Positions 35,164 through 44,822 of a stretch of 64,000 bases of DNA are shown here, piece after piece (position 1 is the first letter of the stretch; every line of letters begins with the position of its first letter). The stretch spans positions 248,001 through 312,000 of the forward strand of contig JAXLYE010000009.1 of NCBI GenBank assembly GCA_046351595.1. Direction: 5' to 3'. The translations under genes were made by a program, and so were the position numbers. The stretch is from JAXLYE01 sp046351595. Lineage in GTDB: Bacteria; Myxococcota_A; Polyangia; Palsa-1104; JAEUJZ01. The notes under the pieces are model-generated. The model had not been told where the DNA came from, ran no database searches, and worked only from the letters and a program-made list of their open reading frames with translations.

Positions 35164-35997
35164 GGGGGACTCCGTTGTCGGCGTGTCCCGATCGAGCGCT
35201 GCGCGCATTGTCGGGTTGTCGATGTAGTACTGGACGCTGGTGACGCGGCCCGCTTGCACACCCCACACGTGCGCGACCGGCACGTCGTAACGGCTGCCGC
35301 TCTTGCGCACCGTGCCCCGCGTCCGGCCGACGGCGACCACGTGATCCCCGGCATCGACGAAGCGCTCGAGGACCAGCGTCGATTCGATGAGAGCCGTGAG
35401 CCGCGCGAAGAACTCCTTCACTCCGTGCTCGCCTGCGTAGTGGCCGCCCCAGGGGAGCTCCATGGATTGGTCGATCTGGATGGAAGGAGCGCACAGAGCC
35501 AAGACCGCTGCGAAGTCTCGGCGGCGGAAATCCTCATAGATCTGCTTCACGACCTCGACGTTGCCGCGCATGCTCTGCGGCTGCTTGGGCGAAGGCTGGT
35601 CCGGAAAGGGCTCGACATAGGCTTCGCCGCGGCGGCCGTGATAGACGACGTGGCGGCCGGCGATCCAGACCCAGTATCCGACACATCCTGCCGCCATCGT
35701 GCGGCGGACGAACTCCGGGTAGCGGACGTCGCCCCGCTGCGCACCGCCGATCGCCTCGCGGACTGCCTCGGCTTGAAAGGCTTCGGCCGGCGCGGGCTCC
35801 GGCGTGTGGAGCGGGACGCTGTGCGAGGCCCCGTCGGGCAGATAATACGTCGTCTCGCCGCGGCGGTAGTCGGCGTGGTAGGACTCGACGCCCAGCTCGA
35901 TCAGCCGGGTCACAATGGCCCCGAAGCTGGTGGTGCCGGCGTGGGAGGCGCGCGCGCACTCCTCGATGATCGCAATGACCGAATTCTCGAGCGGCAT
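35161..35997 (-). CDS. DUF1398-SnoaL fusion protein
   Basis: A 278-aa protein with two parts. Residues 1-130 match the DUF1398 pattern (GVESYHADYRRGETTYYLPD ... FVRRTMAAGCVGYWVW ... HGRRGEAYVEPFP). Residues about 143-270 are a SnoaL/NTF2-like domain (VVKQIYEDFRRRDFAAVLAL, HYAGEHGVKEFFARL, HVWGVQAGRVTSVQYYID), a fold with a ligand or substrate pocket. Neither part reveals the reaction. AGGAGA precedes the ATG. The MarR regulator gene lies 15 bp upstream on the same strand, so they form one operon. The stop codon touches a transposase remnant, but the domain looks complete. Confidence 0.82.
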   Translation of the reverse strand: MPLENSVIAIIEECARASHAGTTSFGAIVTRLIELGVESYHADYRRGETTYYLPDGASHSVPLHTPEPAPAEAFQAEAVREAIGGAQRGDVRYPEFVRRTMAAGCVGYWVWIAGRHVVYHGRRGEAYVEPFPDQPSPKQPQSMRGNVEVVKQIYEDFRRRDFAAVLALCAPSIQIDQSMELPWGGHYAGEHGVKEFFARLTALIESTLVLERFVDAGDHVVAVGRTRGTVRKSGSRYDVPVAHVWGVQAGRVTSVQYYIDNPTMRAALDRDTPTTESP

Positions 35998-36012
35998 GGG
36001 ACTCTCCTGTTC

Positions 36013-36516
36013 TCAGTCAACGGGGACGGTCTTGAGCCCGTGGAGCCGGACGAGTTGCTGCATCACGTCCATGAGCTCCGCGCGGACCTTCTCGGGCAGG
36101 GCACCGAAGAACTCCTCATCGTTCGCATCCGCCAGCCGCGCCAGCCGCGGGACCAGGGCCAGGCCGGACCGCGTCAGAGAGAGCTCCTGGTGGCGGCGGT
36201 CGTGCTCCAGCACGACCCGCTTGATCAGCCGCCTCTCCTCCAGGCGATCGAGCAGCTTGGAGGTGGCGCCCTTGGTCATCCCGAGCGCTTGGACCAGCAC
36301 GCCCGGCGTGGTCCGCCCGAGGCGGTAGAGCTCGCGCAGCGCGACCCACTCCGACACCGTGACGCCGCACGCCTCGACCTTCTTGCGAAACGCGTGGGAG
36401 ACGTGGTTTGACACAAAGCGCAGCCAGTAGCCAAGGTGCGACTCGAGCGCGCTCACCTGGGGTACGGCGCAGGGCCGCTGTGTCTGAGCGGGTTCCTGTA
36501 TGGAGCGCTTGGGCAT
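36013..36516 (-). CDS. MarR-family transcription regulator
   Basis: The 167-aa protein has the MarR winged-helix core: LGYWLRFVSNHVSHAFRKKV (dimer helix), VSEWVALRELYRLG, the recognition part PGVLVQALGMTKGATSKLLD and the wing RVVLEHDRRHQELSLTRSG, then C-terminal dimer helices. It probably represses its own operon with the DUF1398-SnoaL gene and is released by a small ligand. The palindrome GTTTCCAAGGAAAC lies 13 bp upstream of the ATG. Confidence 0.9.
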   Translation of the reverse strand: MPKRSIQEPAQTQRPCAVPQVSALESHLGYWLRFVSNHVSHAFRKKVEACGVTVSEWVALRELYRLGRTTPGVLVQALGMTKGATSKLLDRLEERRLIKRVVLEHDRRHQELSLTRSGLALVPRLARLADANDEEFFGALPEKVRAELMDVMQQLVRLHGLKTVPVD

Positions 36517-36528
36517 GGCGAGAGATTA

Positions 36529-36542
36529 GTTTCCAAGGAAAC
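36529..36542. promoter_or_regulatory. MarR-type operator palindrome
   Basis: GTTTCC-AA-GGAAAC is a perfect 6-bp inverted repeat, flanked by TTA and CAA, just upstream of the MarR start. MarR proteins usually bind such 14-20 bp palindromes over their own promoter. Confidence 0.6.
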
Positions 36543-36559
36543 CAATGTCAAGCTGGGCG

Positions 36560-36755
36560 GCCCTGCATCGATGACCGTGGTGGTGGTCCCGCTCTGGTGC
36601 AGGAGCCGCCCGTCGTCGGGGCGGAACGAGGTGAGGTGGATCGCACCATCCGCCGCGATCGCCATGCCGGCAAGCCCCATGAACGACTCGAACCGCGGAG
36701 CCCCGCCGAGCACCACGGCCTGCGGGTTGTAGACGCGCAGGCCGTGGATCCGGGC
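36560..36755 (-). pseudogene. possible fragment of a beta-propeller (NHL/SMP-30-like) protein
   Basis: The minus frame reads ARIHGLRVYNPQAVVLGG, then GLAGMAIAADGAIHLTSFRP and DDGRLLHQSGTTTTVID, which looks like propeller blades. No start, stop or ends are recognisable, and the frame runs into the MarR promoter. It seems to be a leftover of a gene cut by insertion or deletion. Confidence 0.35.
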
Positions 36756-36875
36756 GGCAGACTGGGGACCGTCCGCTTGTCGAGCGCGGGTTTCACGCAG
36801 GCCCGAGTCTTGGACCTGGCAGTGAATACCAGTCGCTGCGAGCAGGTCCGTGCGAGCGAAAAAGTGGCGGGCCGC

Positions 36876-37361
36876 TCAGGGCTCCATGGTGCCCGTGAAT
36901 TCGTACCGCGACGAGGTGGTGTACGTACGGTTTGCGACGTTGAGCTTGACCGCGCCCTCGCCGGTCGCCGGATTGATCACCAGCGTCAAGTCGGCTTTTT
37001 TGCTCCAGCTCGCCATGGGGATGCTGGCGGAAAAAGAATTATCTCCAGTGCGGGTAAACTGTACCCTGTAGCCGCAGAGGCCCCACATTGAGCAGCTGAC
37101 CAGGGCTACGTTTCCCGGGCTGAACATCAGCGTGAAGCTGGCCGGGCCGGTGAAGCTGGCGGGCATGGTGGGGGTGACCGGGTTGTTTGTCACCGTGAGC
37201 GTGCCGCTGACGTAGCGGTTGCCGGTCGGCAGCGGCGACACCAGCGCCTGCGGCAGGCTATCGAGCTCCTCGCCCGCGAGCGCGCCGGCCTCTCCGCCGG
37301 GCGGGCTCCCACAAGCAGCCAACAAAAGACCGAAGCCAAGACAGATAGTACGGAAGTTCAA
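36876..37361 (-). CDS. hypothetical lipoprotein
   Basis: The 161-aa protein has a lipobox LLAAC (about residue 17) after MNFRTICLGFGLL. The mature part is rich in Thr, Ser, Asn and Pro with beta-strand patterns (GTLTVTNNPVTPTMPASF ... TLMFSPGNVALVSC, NSFSASIPMASWSK). I recognise no family. The start is a TTG at 37361 with AAAGGAG eight bases upstream. It lies 24 bp from the small gene at 37386, which is transcribed in the same direction, so both may be cotranscribed. Confidence 0.65.
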   Translation of the reverse strand: MNFRTICLGFGLLLAACGSPPGGEAGALAGEELDSLPQALVSPLPTGNRYVSGTLTVTNNPVTPTMPASFTGPASFTLMFSPGNVALVSCSMWGLCGYRVQFTRTGDNSFSASIPMASWSKKADLTLVINPATGEGAVKLNVANRTYTTSSRYEFTGTMEP

Positions 37362-37385
37362 GGGACACTCCTTTCAGGCGTGGGT

Positions 37386-37664
37386 TTATCGGGCTCGCGG
37401 GCCACTGCAGCCGGTGGCGTCGCAGGTCCCCGACGTCTGCGCGATGGCAGCGGTGGAGAATGGCTTGCGCGCGCCGAACGTCGTGCCCGCGTCGTTCGAC
37501 GTGATGGCGCAGTAGTCGTAGGTCGTGCCCGGGGGCAGGCTGCCCGTGGTGATCGAGCAGGAGTCGGCGGGCGAGGTGTCGGCGGTGGGCGGGGCGGCGA
37601 GTGCGGGCGCCGAGCCCGCGGTCAACGGGACGAACACGGCGATGCGGAAGACGGACGTGGACAT
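37386..37664 (-). CDS. small secreted protein behind paired TetR-like operators
   Basis: The 92-aa protein has a signal peptide (FRIAVFVPLTAGSAPALAA) and a 70-residue mature part with five Cys (SCSITTG, YDYCAIT, GTCDATGCSG) and many Ser and Thr. I recognise no family. GGAGGAGAACCGT precedes the ATG, so translation should be strong. Two palindromes of the TetR-operator type lie 49-110 bp upstream (37713-37728 and 37757-37772). Confidence 0.65.
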   Translation of the reverse strand: MSTSVFRIAVFVPLTAGSAPALAAPPTADTSPADSCSITTGSLPPGTTYDYCAITSNDAGTTFGARKPFSTAAIAQTSGTCDATGCSGPRAR

Positions 37665-37712
37665 ACGGTTCTCCTCCAGCTCGGAGCCGCCAAGAGTGGA
37701 ATGACACCGGCC

Positions 37713-37772
37713 TAAACCGATCGGTCTATTCTTGTGGGCTGAGGATCTATCACAAGTAGACCGAACGGTCTA
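37713..37772. promoter_or_regulatory. two TetR-family-like operator palindromes
   Basis: Site 1 at 37713-37728: TAAACCGATCGGTCTA, one mismatch from perfect. Site 2 at 37757-37772: TAGACCGAACGGTCTA, arms TAGACCG and CGGTCTA perfect. Both share the AGACCG-NN-CGGTCT pattern of many TetR/AcrR operators. The centres are 44 bp apart, about four helical turns. No TetR gene is within the window. Confidence 0.65.
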
Positions 37773-37857
37773 CAGTCATTATTTACGACCGCGCTGAAGC
37801 CTCATCGGAGCGCTCGACGCGCCCCAGCCGGGGGGGCGGGCTCTAATACACAGGGCA

Positions 37858-37872
37858 CCGGACTTTGTCCGG
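37858..37872 (-). terminator. short perfect hairpin downstream of the second kinase
   Basis: CCGGAC-TTT-GTCCGG is a perfect 6-bp stem with a 3-base loop, 53 bp after the stop of the kinase gene on the minus strand. No T-run follows. Confidence 0.4.
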
Positions 37873-37924
37873 GGACCAACCGCGCGGGAAGCGTGAGCGG
37901 GGGCCTAACTAAACGGTGTTGCCC

Positions 37925-39484
37925 TCAAGCCGGGCTCTGGGAGGCTGCCTGCGGAGGGCTCTCAGGCAGGGGGCTGCTGGCGATGCGACTCCAGCTCAGG
38001 ATGAAAGCGAGCGGCAGCAGCGTGTAGCACAGGCTGGACGCGGGCTCTGCGTACTCAGGCCAGCGCAGCGCTACACAGGACGCAACCAGGAATCCCATCG
38101 CCAGCCACCCGAGCCGCGGCAGGTACTGGAGCGCGAGCCCTCCGATCATTCCGGCCCCAGCCATCAGGTCGATCGGGTAGAGCTTCTCGATCGGCAGGAG
38201 CATGAGCAGGGCCAGAGTCCGGATTCCGAGGAGGGCCGTGCAGCCGCAGAGAGCCAGCCGGGTCAGGCCGCGGTGGAATGCATTCGCGAGCAGAGTCCTG
38301 CGTAGCGCGAAGCCTCCTACGGAGAAGATCGCGACCACGATGGCCATGATCGTGGTGAACTGCGCCAGGGTGATCCTCGTATGCGCAGAGCGGAAGAGGC
38401 CGATGCCACTGAGGAACGCGGTAGGTACGAGCATTGCCAGCGAGAGCCGCCAGCGGGCGGAGCGGGCGCCGGACGGGTGGCTCTCCGCGTCGACGTCGAG
38501 CGCTCGCAGGAGCTCGGCCATCGTCAGGAAGCGGGCCGCCGGGTCCGTCGCCAGCCCGCGCGCGAGCGCTCGCTGGATCTCGACCGGGACCGTGGTATCG
38601 GGCGGCGGCGGGAGCAGCCGTCCGGCGAGCACCTCGGCCTGGACCTGCGCGAAGCTCTCTCCGGCGAACGGCCGGCGGCGGTAGAGGGCTTCGTAGAGCG
38701 CGACGCAGAAGCTGAACTGGTCACTGCGGCTGTCCGCAGGCGCGCAGAGGAACTGCTCGGGAGACATGTACGCGGGAGTGCCCGAGATCGTCCCGGTTTC
38801 CGTCAGCCGCACCTGCTGCGCCGGGGCCGCGAGCACCGGCCCTGGCTCAAGTACGGGTCGATCGTGCCGCTGCGCCAGCCCGAAGTCCACGACCCGCGCC
38901 CGGCCGCTCTTATCCACCAGCACGTTCTCGGGTTTGAAGTCGCGATGGACCAGGCCCGCCTGGTGCGCCGCCAGGAGTCCCTCGCCGGCCTGACGGTACA
39001 TGCGCAGCACCTCGCGCCACGGGCGGCCGAGCCGTTCCCACTCCGCGAGCGTATTGCCCTCGATGAACTCCATGGCGATGAAGATCTGGCGGTCGATCTG
39101 ATCGACGGAGTAGACGTGGACGACGTTCGGATGCGAGATCCGCGCCATCGCCTGCGCCTCGCGCAAGACGCGCTGCTGCTGCGCAGAGCGGTCGGCCTCT
39201 GCCTCGCGGGGATGGAGCAGCTTGAGCGCAACCTTGCGATCGAGCTGCTCGTCGTACGCCGCAAAGACCGTTCCCATTCCGCCTGCACCGAGGCGGCGCA
39301 GGAGCACGAAGCGCCCGAGCCGCGGGGTCACGACCTCCGCGTCCATCCGCTGCGCCGGCTCCAGGCCCTCTGTCGGCTCGGCATCAAGCGTTGCCGCCAG
39401 CGCTTCCCCGCGATGCTCGCTGACGCCACGGTCCTGAAGCGGAGGACCCGGAGGCAAACGACGCGTGCCGCGCGGACTGCTCAC
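37925..39484 (-). CDS. Ser/Thr protein kinase with C-terminal membrane helices
   Basis: The 519-aa protein has a complete PknB-type kinase (about 57-325): LGAGGMGTVFAAYDEQ (Gly loop), Lys in VALKLL, HRDFKPENVL (Phe for the usual Leu), DFGLAQ, GTPAYMSPEQFL, and subdomain XI RALARGLATDPAARFLTM. The C-terminus has about six membrane helices (LAMLVPTAFLSGIGLF, FTTIMAIVVAIFSVGGFAL, YTLLPLAFILSW) and no sensor domain. The GTG start is uncertain; an ATG at 39346 is possible. It lies downstream of a Gly-rich lipoprotein gene and near an FHA-sigma54 gene, like the kinase at 17595. Confidence 0.87.
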   Translation of the reverse strand: MSSPRGTRRLPPGPPLQDRGVSEHRGEALAATLDAEPTEGLEPAQRMDAEVVTPRLGRFVLLRRLGAGGMGTVFAAYDEQLDRKVALKLLHPREAEADRSAQQQRVLREAQAMARISHPNVVHVYSVDQIDRQIFIAMEFIEGNTLAEWERLGRPWREVLRMYRQAGEGLLAAHQAGLVHRDFKPENVLVDKSGRARVVDFGLAQRHDRPVLEPGPVLAAPAQQVRLTETGTISGTPAYMSPEQFLCAPADSRSDQFSFCVALYEALYRRRPFAGESFAQVQAEVLAGRLLPPPPDTTVPVEIQRALARGLATDPAARFLTMAELLRALDVDAESHPSGARSARWRLSLAMLVPTAFLSGIGLFRSAHTRITLAQFTTIMAIVVAIFSVGGFALRRTLLANAFHRGLTRLALCGCTALLGIRTLALLMLLPIEKLYPIDLMAGAGMIGGLALQYLPRLGWLAMGFLVASCVALRWPEYAEPASSLCYTLLPLAFILSWSRIASSPLPESPPQAASQSPA

Positions 39485-39623
39485 CGCGCCATCATATCAC
39501 GCAGCACCGAGGTGACATGGCGCGGGCCGTGTGCGCTCTCCGCGAGCGCACGGAAGGGCCTGCGGGCTGAGTCTGTGGTGCGTGAAGCGGCGAAACAGCC
39601 CCCTGCGTGAGGCTGCCCGCCCT

Positions 39624-41324
39624 TCAGTCCATACGCGACAGGCTGGCCAACCCGCTCGGGCCGGAGGGCCCGCTCCCGATCGGCGAGGTGCCGCCCAGAC
39701 CGCCGATGCCGGCCGCGCCGGCGGCGAGCTTGGTGTCTGTCGCCGTGATCATCGAGCTGACGCCGTACATCGCGATGCTCGAGCCGCCGCCGCCTCCTCC
39801 TCCGCCTCCCGAGGCGCCGCCCTTGCCGCCCGCGCCGCCGGCCCCGCCCGGCCCCGAGTCGTCGGCTGCGGCGCCGCCGGCCCCGCCGGCCCCGCCGACT
39901 CCGCCCGCGGCGCCGTTGCCGCCCTTGCCACCAGCGCCGCCGTTGCCGCTGCGGATGTCACAGAGCTGCACGGTGAGCCGGCTCGCGTACGCGTAGATTC
40001 CGGAGCTGCCGCCGCCACCGCCTCCGCCCAGCGCCACGCTGCCGCCGCACCCGCCGCCCCCGCCGCCCCCGCCGCCGCCCCCGGCGTCGGCGTTGCAGAC
40101 GATCGTGGCGATGCCGCCGCCGCCCGCGCCGCCGCCGCCGCCGCCAAAGCCGTCGGTGCCCTTGATCGAGTTGCCGCCGTTGCTCGGCGTGAATCCGATC
40201 GCGGTGCCGATCTGGAATCCCGGGGCCGCGGAGCCGCTTGCGCCGTCCGTGCCGTTCCCGCCGGGCAGGCCGTTGCTACCGGGCAGAGCCTGCGTGAAGC
40301 ACAGAGGTGACTTGGTGCCACCGGCCCCGCCGACGCCGCCGCCGCCCACGCCGGGCTGCCCGGCCTGACCGTCCTGGTCGGTGCCATTGCCGCCCGCGCC
40401 GCCGGGCCGGCCGCAGTTTGACGCGCCGCCCGCGCCGCCCACCCTCGGGCCCTTGCTGTTACTGAGGCCGTTCTGTCCCGGGCCGGCGTTGCCTCCGGCC
40501 TGTCCGGCCGCCGGCAGCTGCGACACCCCCGCGACCCCGTCTCCGGCGGTGATCACGATACGCCGCACCACCAGCGGCCCCAGCGAGTTTATGACGAACA
40601 GGCCGTAGCTCGACTGCCCGGCCACGCTGCCGCTGGCCGCCTGGATGTCGAGCACCTCGAGGTGCGTCTCCTGCGCGACGCTCTGCGCGGTGACCGCCGT
40701 CGTCCCGCCCATGATCTTGGTGACGTTGTTGAGCGCGCGCGTCCAGCCGCGCGTACGATCGAAGCCGCCGTAGAGGCTGACGCCGCTGACCAGTCGCACC
40801 GACTCTGAGTACGTGCCCTTGGAGATGTACAAGGAGCTCTTGCCGGCGGCGGCAGCGAGCTCCAGGCCGCGGGCGATGGTCCGGGTCGGGAACTCGAGCG
40901 TCCCTTCACTGGCGTCGTCGCCGTTGGGCGCGACGAAGATTGCGGCGTTCTTGTCGCCGTCGATGCCGTCGCAGTTGGTATCGGTGATCAGATCGTCGGG
41001 GACGTCGGGCGAGGCGCTCGGGACGCAGGTCATGTCAGGAGGCAGCATCGCGTCCGGGTTCACCATGCCGCCATCTGCGCTGCCGCTGCCGCTGCCGCCG
41101 TCGGCACCGGGGACGCTCACCGCGGCGTCGCTCTCGCTGCCGCCGCCGCCGTCGCCGCCGTCGCTGCCCGTGCCATCGCCGGGTGTCCCGGTGCCGGAGC
41201 TCCCTCCCGAGCCGGTCGGTGTACAGCCCGGGTGCACGGCCCAGCCCAGCGAAGTGCTCAAGAGCCCGATCCAGAAGAAGCGTCGGAGCAGCGAATGCGC
41301 GTGATCAGGATGTCTCGTGGTCAT
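39624..41324 (-). CDS. Gly-rich (PGRS-like) lipoprotein with parallel beta-helix start
   Basis: The 566-aa protein has a lipoprotein signal (lipobox HPGC, about residue 33), a Gly/Ser/Asp-rich linker, then a DUF1565/right-handed beta-helix part (about 130-270; IFVAPNGDDASEGTLEFPTR, LYISKGTYSESVRLVSG, SLYGGFDRTRGW) and a long Gly/Ala tract (about 280-550) with GGAGGxGG repeats like mycobacterial PGRS and myxobacterial surface proteins. It is probably a surface adhesin or polysaccharide-binding protein. The ATG at 41324 has GGGGGGGACC before it. It lies 139 bp upstream of the kinase gene on the same strand. Confidence 0.82.
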   Translation of the reverse strand: MTTRHPDHAHSLLRRFFWIGLLSTSLGWAVHPGCTPTGSGGSSGTGTPGDGTGSDGGDGGGGSESDAAVSVPGADGGSGSGSADGGMVNPDAMLPPDMTCVPSASPDVPDDLITDTNCDGIDGDKNAAIFVAPNGDDASEGTLEFPTRTIARGLELAAAAGKSSLYISKGTYSESVRLVSGVSLYGGFDRTRGWTRALNNVTKIMGGTTAVTAQSVAQETHLEVLDIQAASGSVAGQSSYGLFVINSLGPLVVRRIVITAGDGVAGVSQLPAAGQAGGNAGPGQNGLSNSKGPRVGGAGGASNCGRPGGAGGNGTDQDGQAGQPGVGGGGVGGAGGTKSPLCFTQALPGSNGLPGGNGTDGASGSAAPGFQIGTAIGFTPSNGGNSIKGTDGFGGGGGGAGGGGIATIVCNADAGGGGGGGGGGGCGGSVALGGGGGGGSSGIYAYASRLTVQLCDIRSGNGGAGGKGGNGAAGGVGGAGGAGGAAADDSGPGGAGGAGGKGGASGGGGGGGGGSSIAMYGVSSMITATDTKLAAGAAGIGGLGGTSPIGSGPSGPSGLASLSRMD

Positions 41325-41715
41325 CGGTCCCCCCCTAGCTGGGTTGTTGCCGATGCGGAGCAGCAATCGGCAAGCCAACAGCCCGTCCGAGGGAGCCGCG
41401 GCCCGGCGCCAGCGGGAGGGGACGAAAGCGTCCTTTCAGACGGGCCGAATTCGTCCGTCAGACGAAATCGGCCCGCATTGTGACGCGGAACACACACACC
41501 GCTGCAGCCTGCCCTGAAACGGCTATTGCCCGTACAGCGCTGCTTCCAGCGCGACACAGAAGCTGAATGGAGAATGGATCGCTGCGGCTGTCCGCGGGCT
41601 CACCGCGGTGCTGCTCGGAAAACCCATCCCGTATTGAATTTGGGAATGAAGCGCGGGCTGCTGCTGCGGAATGTTGATGCTAAGATAGCGCTGACCCTGA
41701 ACCGGAGTTGGCGGC
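41325..41715. other. intergenic stretch with large hairpin and a decayed kinase fragment
   Basis: Between the divergent lipoprotein and FHA-sigma54 genes. 41441-41475: arms CGGGCCGAATTCGTC and GACGAAATCGGCCCG pair at 14 of 15 positions with loop CGTCA. A second small stem GGACG-AAAG-CGTCC is at 41420-41433. The stretch also holds the kinase remnant at 41541-41618. Confidence 0.6.
41541..41618 (-). pseudogene. decayed Ser/Thr kinase fragment
   Basis: This 78-bp stretch is clearly similar to 38690-38762 of the second kinase gene on the same strand (shared runs GCGCGACxCAGAAGCTGAA and CTGCGGCTGTCCGC), with an 8-base insertion. It corresponds to the FSFCVALYEALY region of the kinase. It is the remnant of a further kinase gene, presumably lost when neighbouring DNA was rearranged. 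Confidence 0.6.
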
Positions 41716-43632
<1,917 letters not shown>

Positions 43633-44003
43633 CGGAGGCCCGCGGTGAACCGACTTCCAGAACTCGGCGTCCGCGCCCTGCCCGCGATCTTTTCGCCGAT
43701 AGCCAAGCTCCCGAGTTCGATCTGCACGCGGAGCTCGGGAGCTCCCATATTGGTCCAATATCCGTTATGAGTACCGCGAGCAGCGACCCAAGAAAAGCAC
43801 GCTTGATTAACGGTTAGATACAGCGTTAGCTGACCCGGATATGCTTTAATCGCGACATTACTTGTCTAGAGGTCGGCCTGGATCACGCATCTGTGGCCTG
43901 ATATTTTTGTTGGGAAAATACGGAAAGTCGGGCTTACACGGCCGACCGAGCTTGGCGTGAATTAAGCAAGCCTCGACGGGGGGGGCGGACGGTTCTTGAC
44001 AGG
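43633..44003. other. gene-free AT-rich right end of insert 3
   Basis: From about 43740 to 43980 the base composition is much more AT-rich than anywhere else in the window. No gene or clear repeat is visible. A run of eight G occurs at about 43977-43985. It ends at the junction with the FG-GAP gene. Confidence 0.6.
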
Positions 44004-44822
44004 GATCTCAGCGGCGACAAGAACCTCGACATCGTTGCTGCGATCGGCAGCGATACGGTGGCCGTCTATACCAACAGCGGCACCGGCACGTTCCCGTCGC
44101 GGGCGGTCCATCAGGTCGCGGGCGCGACGGCGCTGGCGGTCGGCGACGTCGACGGCAGCCGGGGCCCGGACGTGGTCGCGCTGAGCAGCACCGACGACGC
44201 GGCGCGGGTCCTGCTCAACCAGGGCAGCGGCGAGCTGGTGCTGGACAGCGCGCGCTACGCCGGCGGCAGGCTGCTGTTCGGGCTGGCGGTGGCGCCGCTG
44301 CAGCCGGGCGCGCTCGATCTGATCCTGGCCAGCGCCGCCGACGACCGGCTCGACCTGCTCGGCAGCGAGGGCGGGACGCGCTGGTCACGGACGCGGACGC
44401 TGCAGCCGACGGAGCTCGCGACGCCGGTGGCGGTGACGGTCGCCGACGTCAACGCCGATCGCCGCCCCGACCTCATCATCCCCAGCCACAACAACGATCA
44501 CGTGCTGGTGCTGCAGAACGACGGCAGCTACCAGTTCAAGGTCCGCAGCATCGCCGTCGGGCGGCACCCCATCGCGGTCGCGGCGCTGGATCTGACCGAC
44601 GACGGGCTGCCCGAGCTCGCGGTGCTCAACGCCGCCGACAATACGCTGCAGGTGCTGATCAACCGCGGCGACAGCGGCTTCGTCGGCGGCGCGGTGAACA
44701 CGATCGTGACCGGGGCGCAGCCCGTGGCGCTCGCGGCCGGAGACCTCAACAACGACGGCAAGTCCGATCTGGTGGTGGTCCACCGCGAGTCCGGGCTGGT
44801 GAAGCTCCTGTTCGCTCCATGA
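44004..44822 (+). pseudogene. FG-GAP repeat lipoprotein, C-terminal part
   Basis: Continues the protein of 30722 from the shared GGA: RDLSGDKNLDIVAAIGSD, ALAVGDVDGSRGPDVVALSS, VTVADVNADRRPDLIIPSHN, ALDLTDDGLPELAVLNAAD and AGDLNNDGKSDLVVVHRESG are regular FG-GAP/VCBS repeats with Ca2+-binding D-x-[ND]-x-D loops. It has no signal peptide and only a GTG (44058) as a possible start. Restored, the protein would be about 390 aa, an outer-surface lipoprotein with a seven-bladed propeller. Its stop overlaps the next ATG (ATGA). Confidence 0.87.

Noticed and set aside
43815..43845. Integron attC-like motif (GTTAGAT, GTTAGCT) in the AT-rich block
   Set aside because: No matching complementary RYYYAAC core at the proper distance and no integron integrase nearby.
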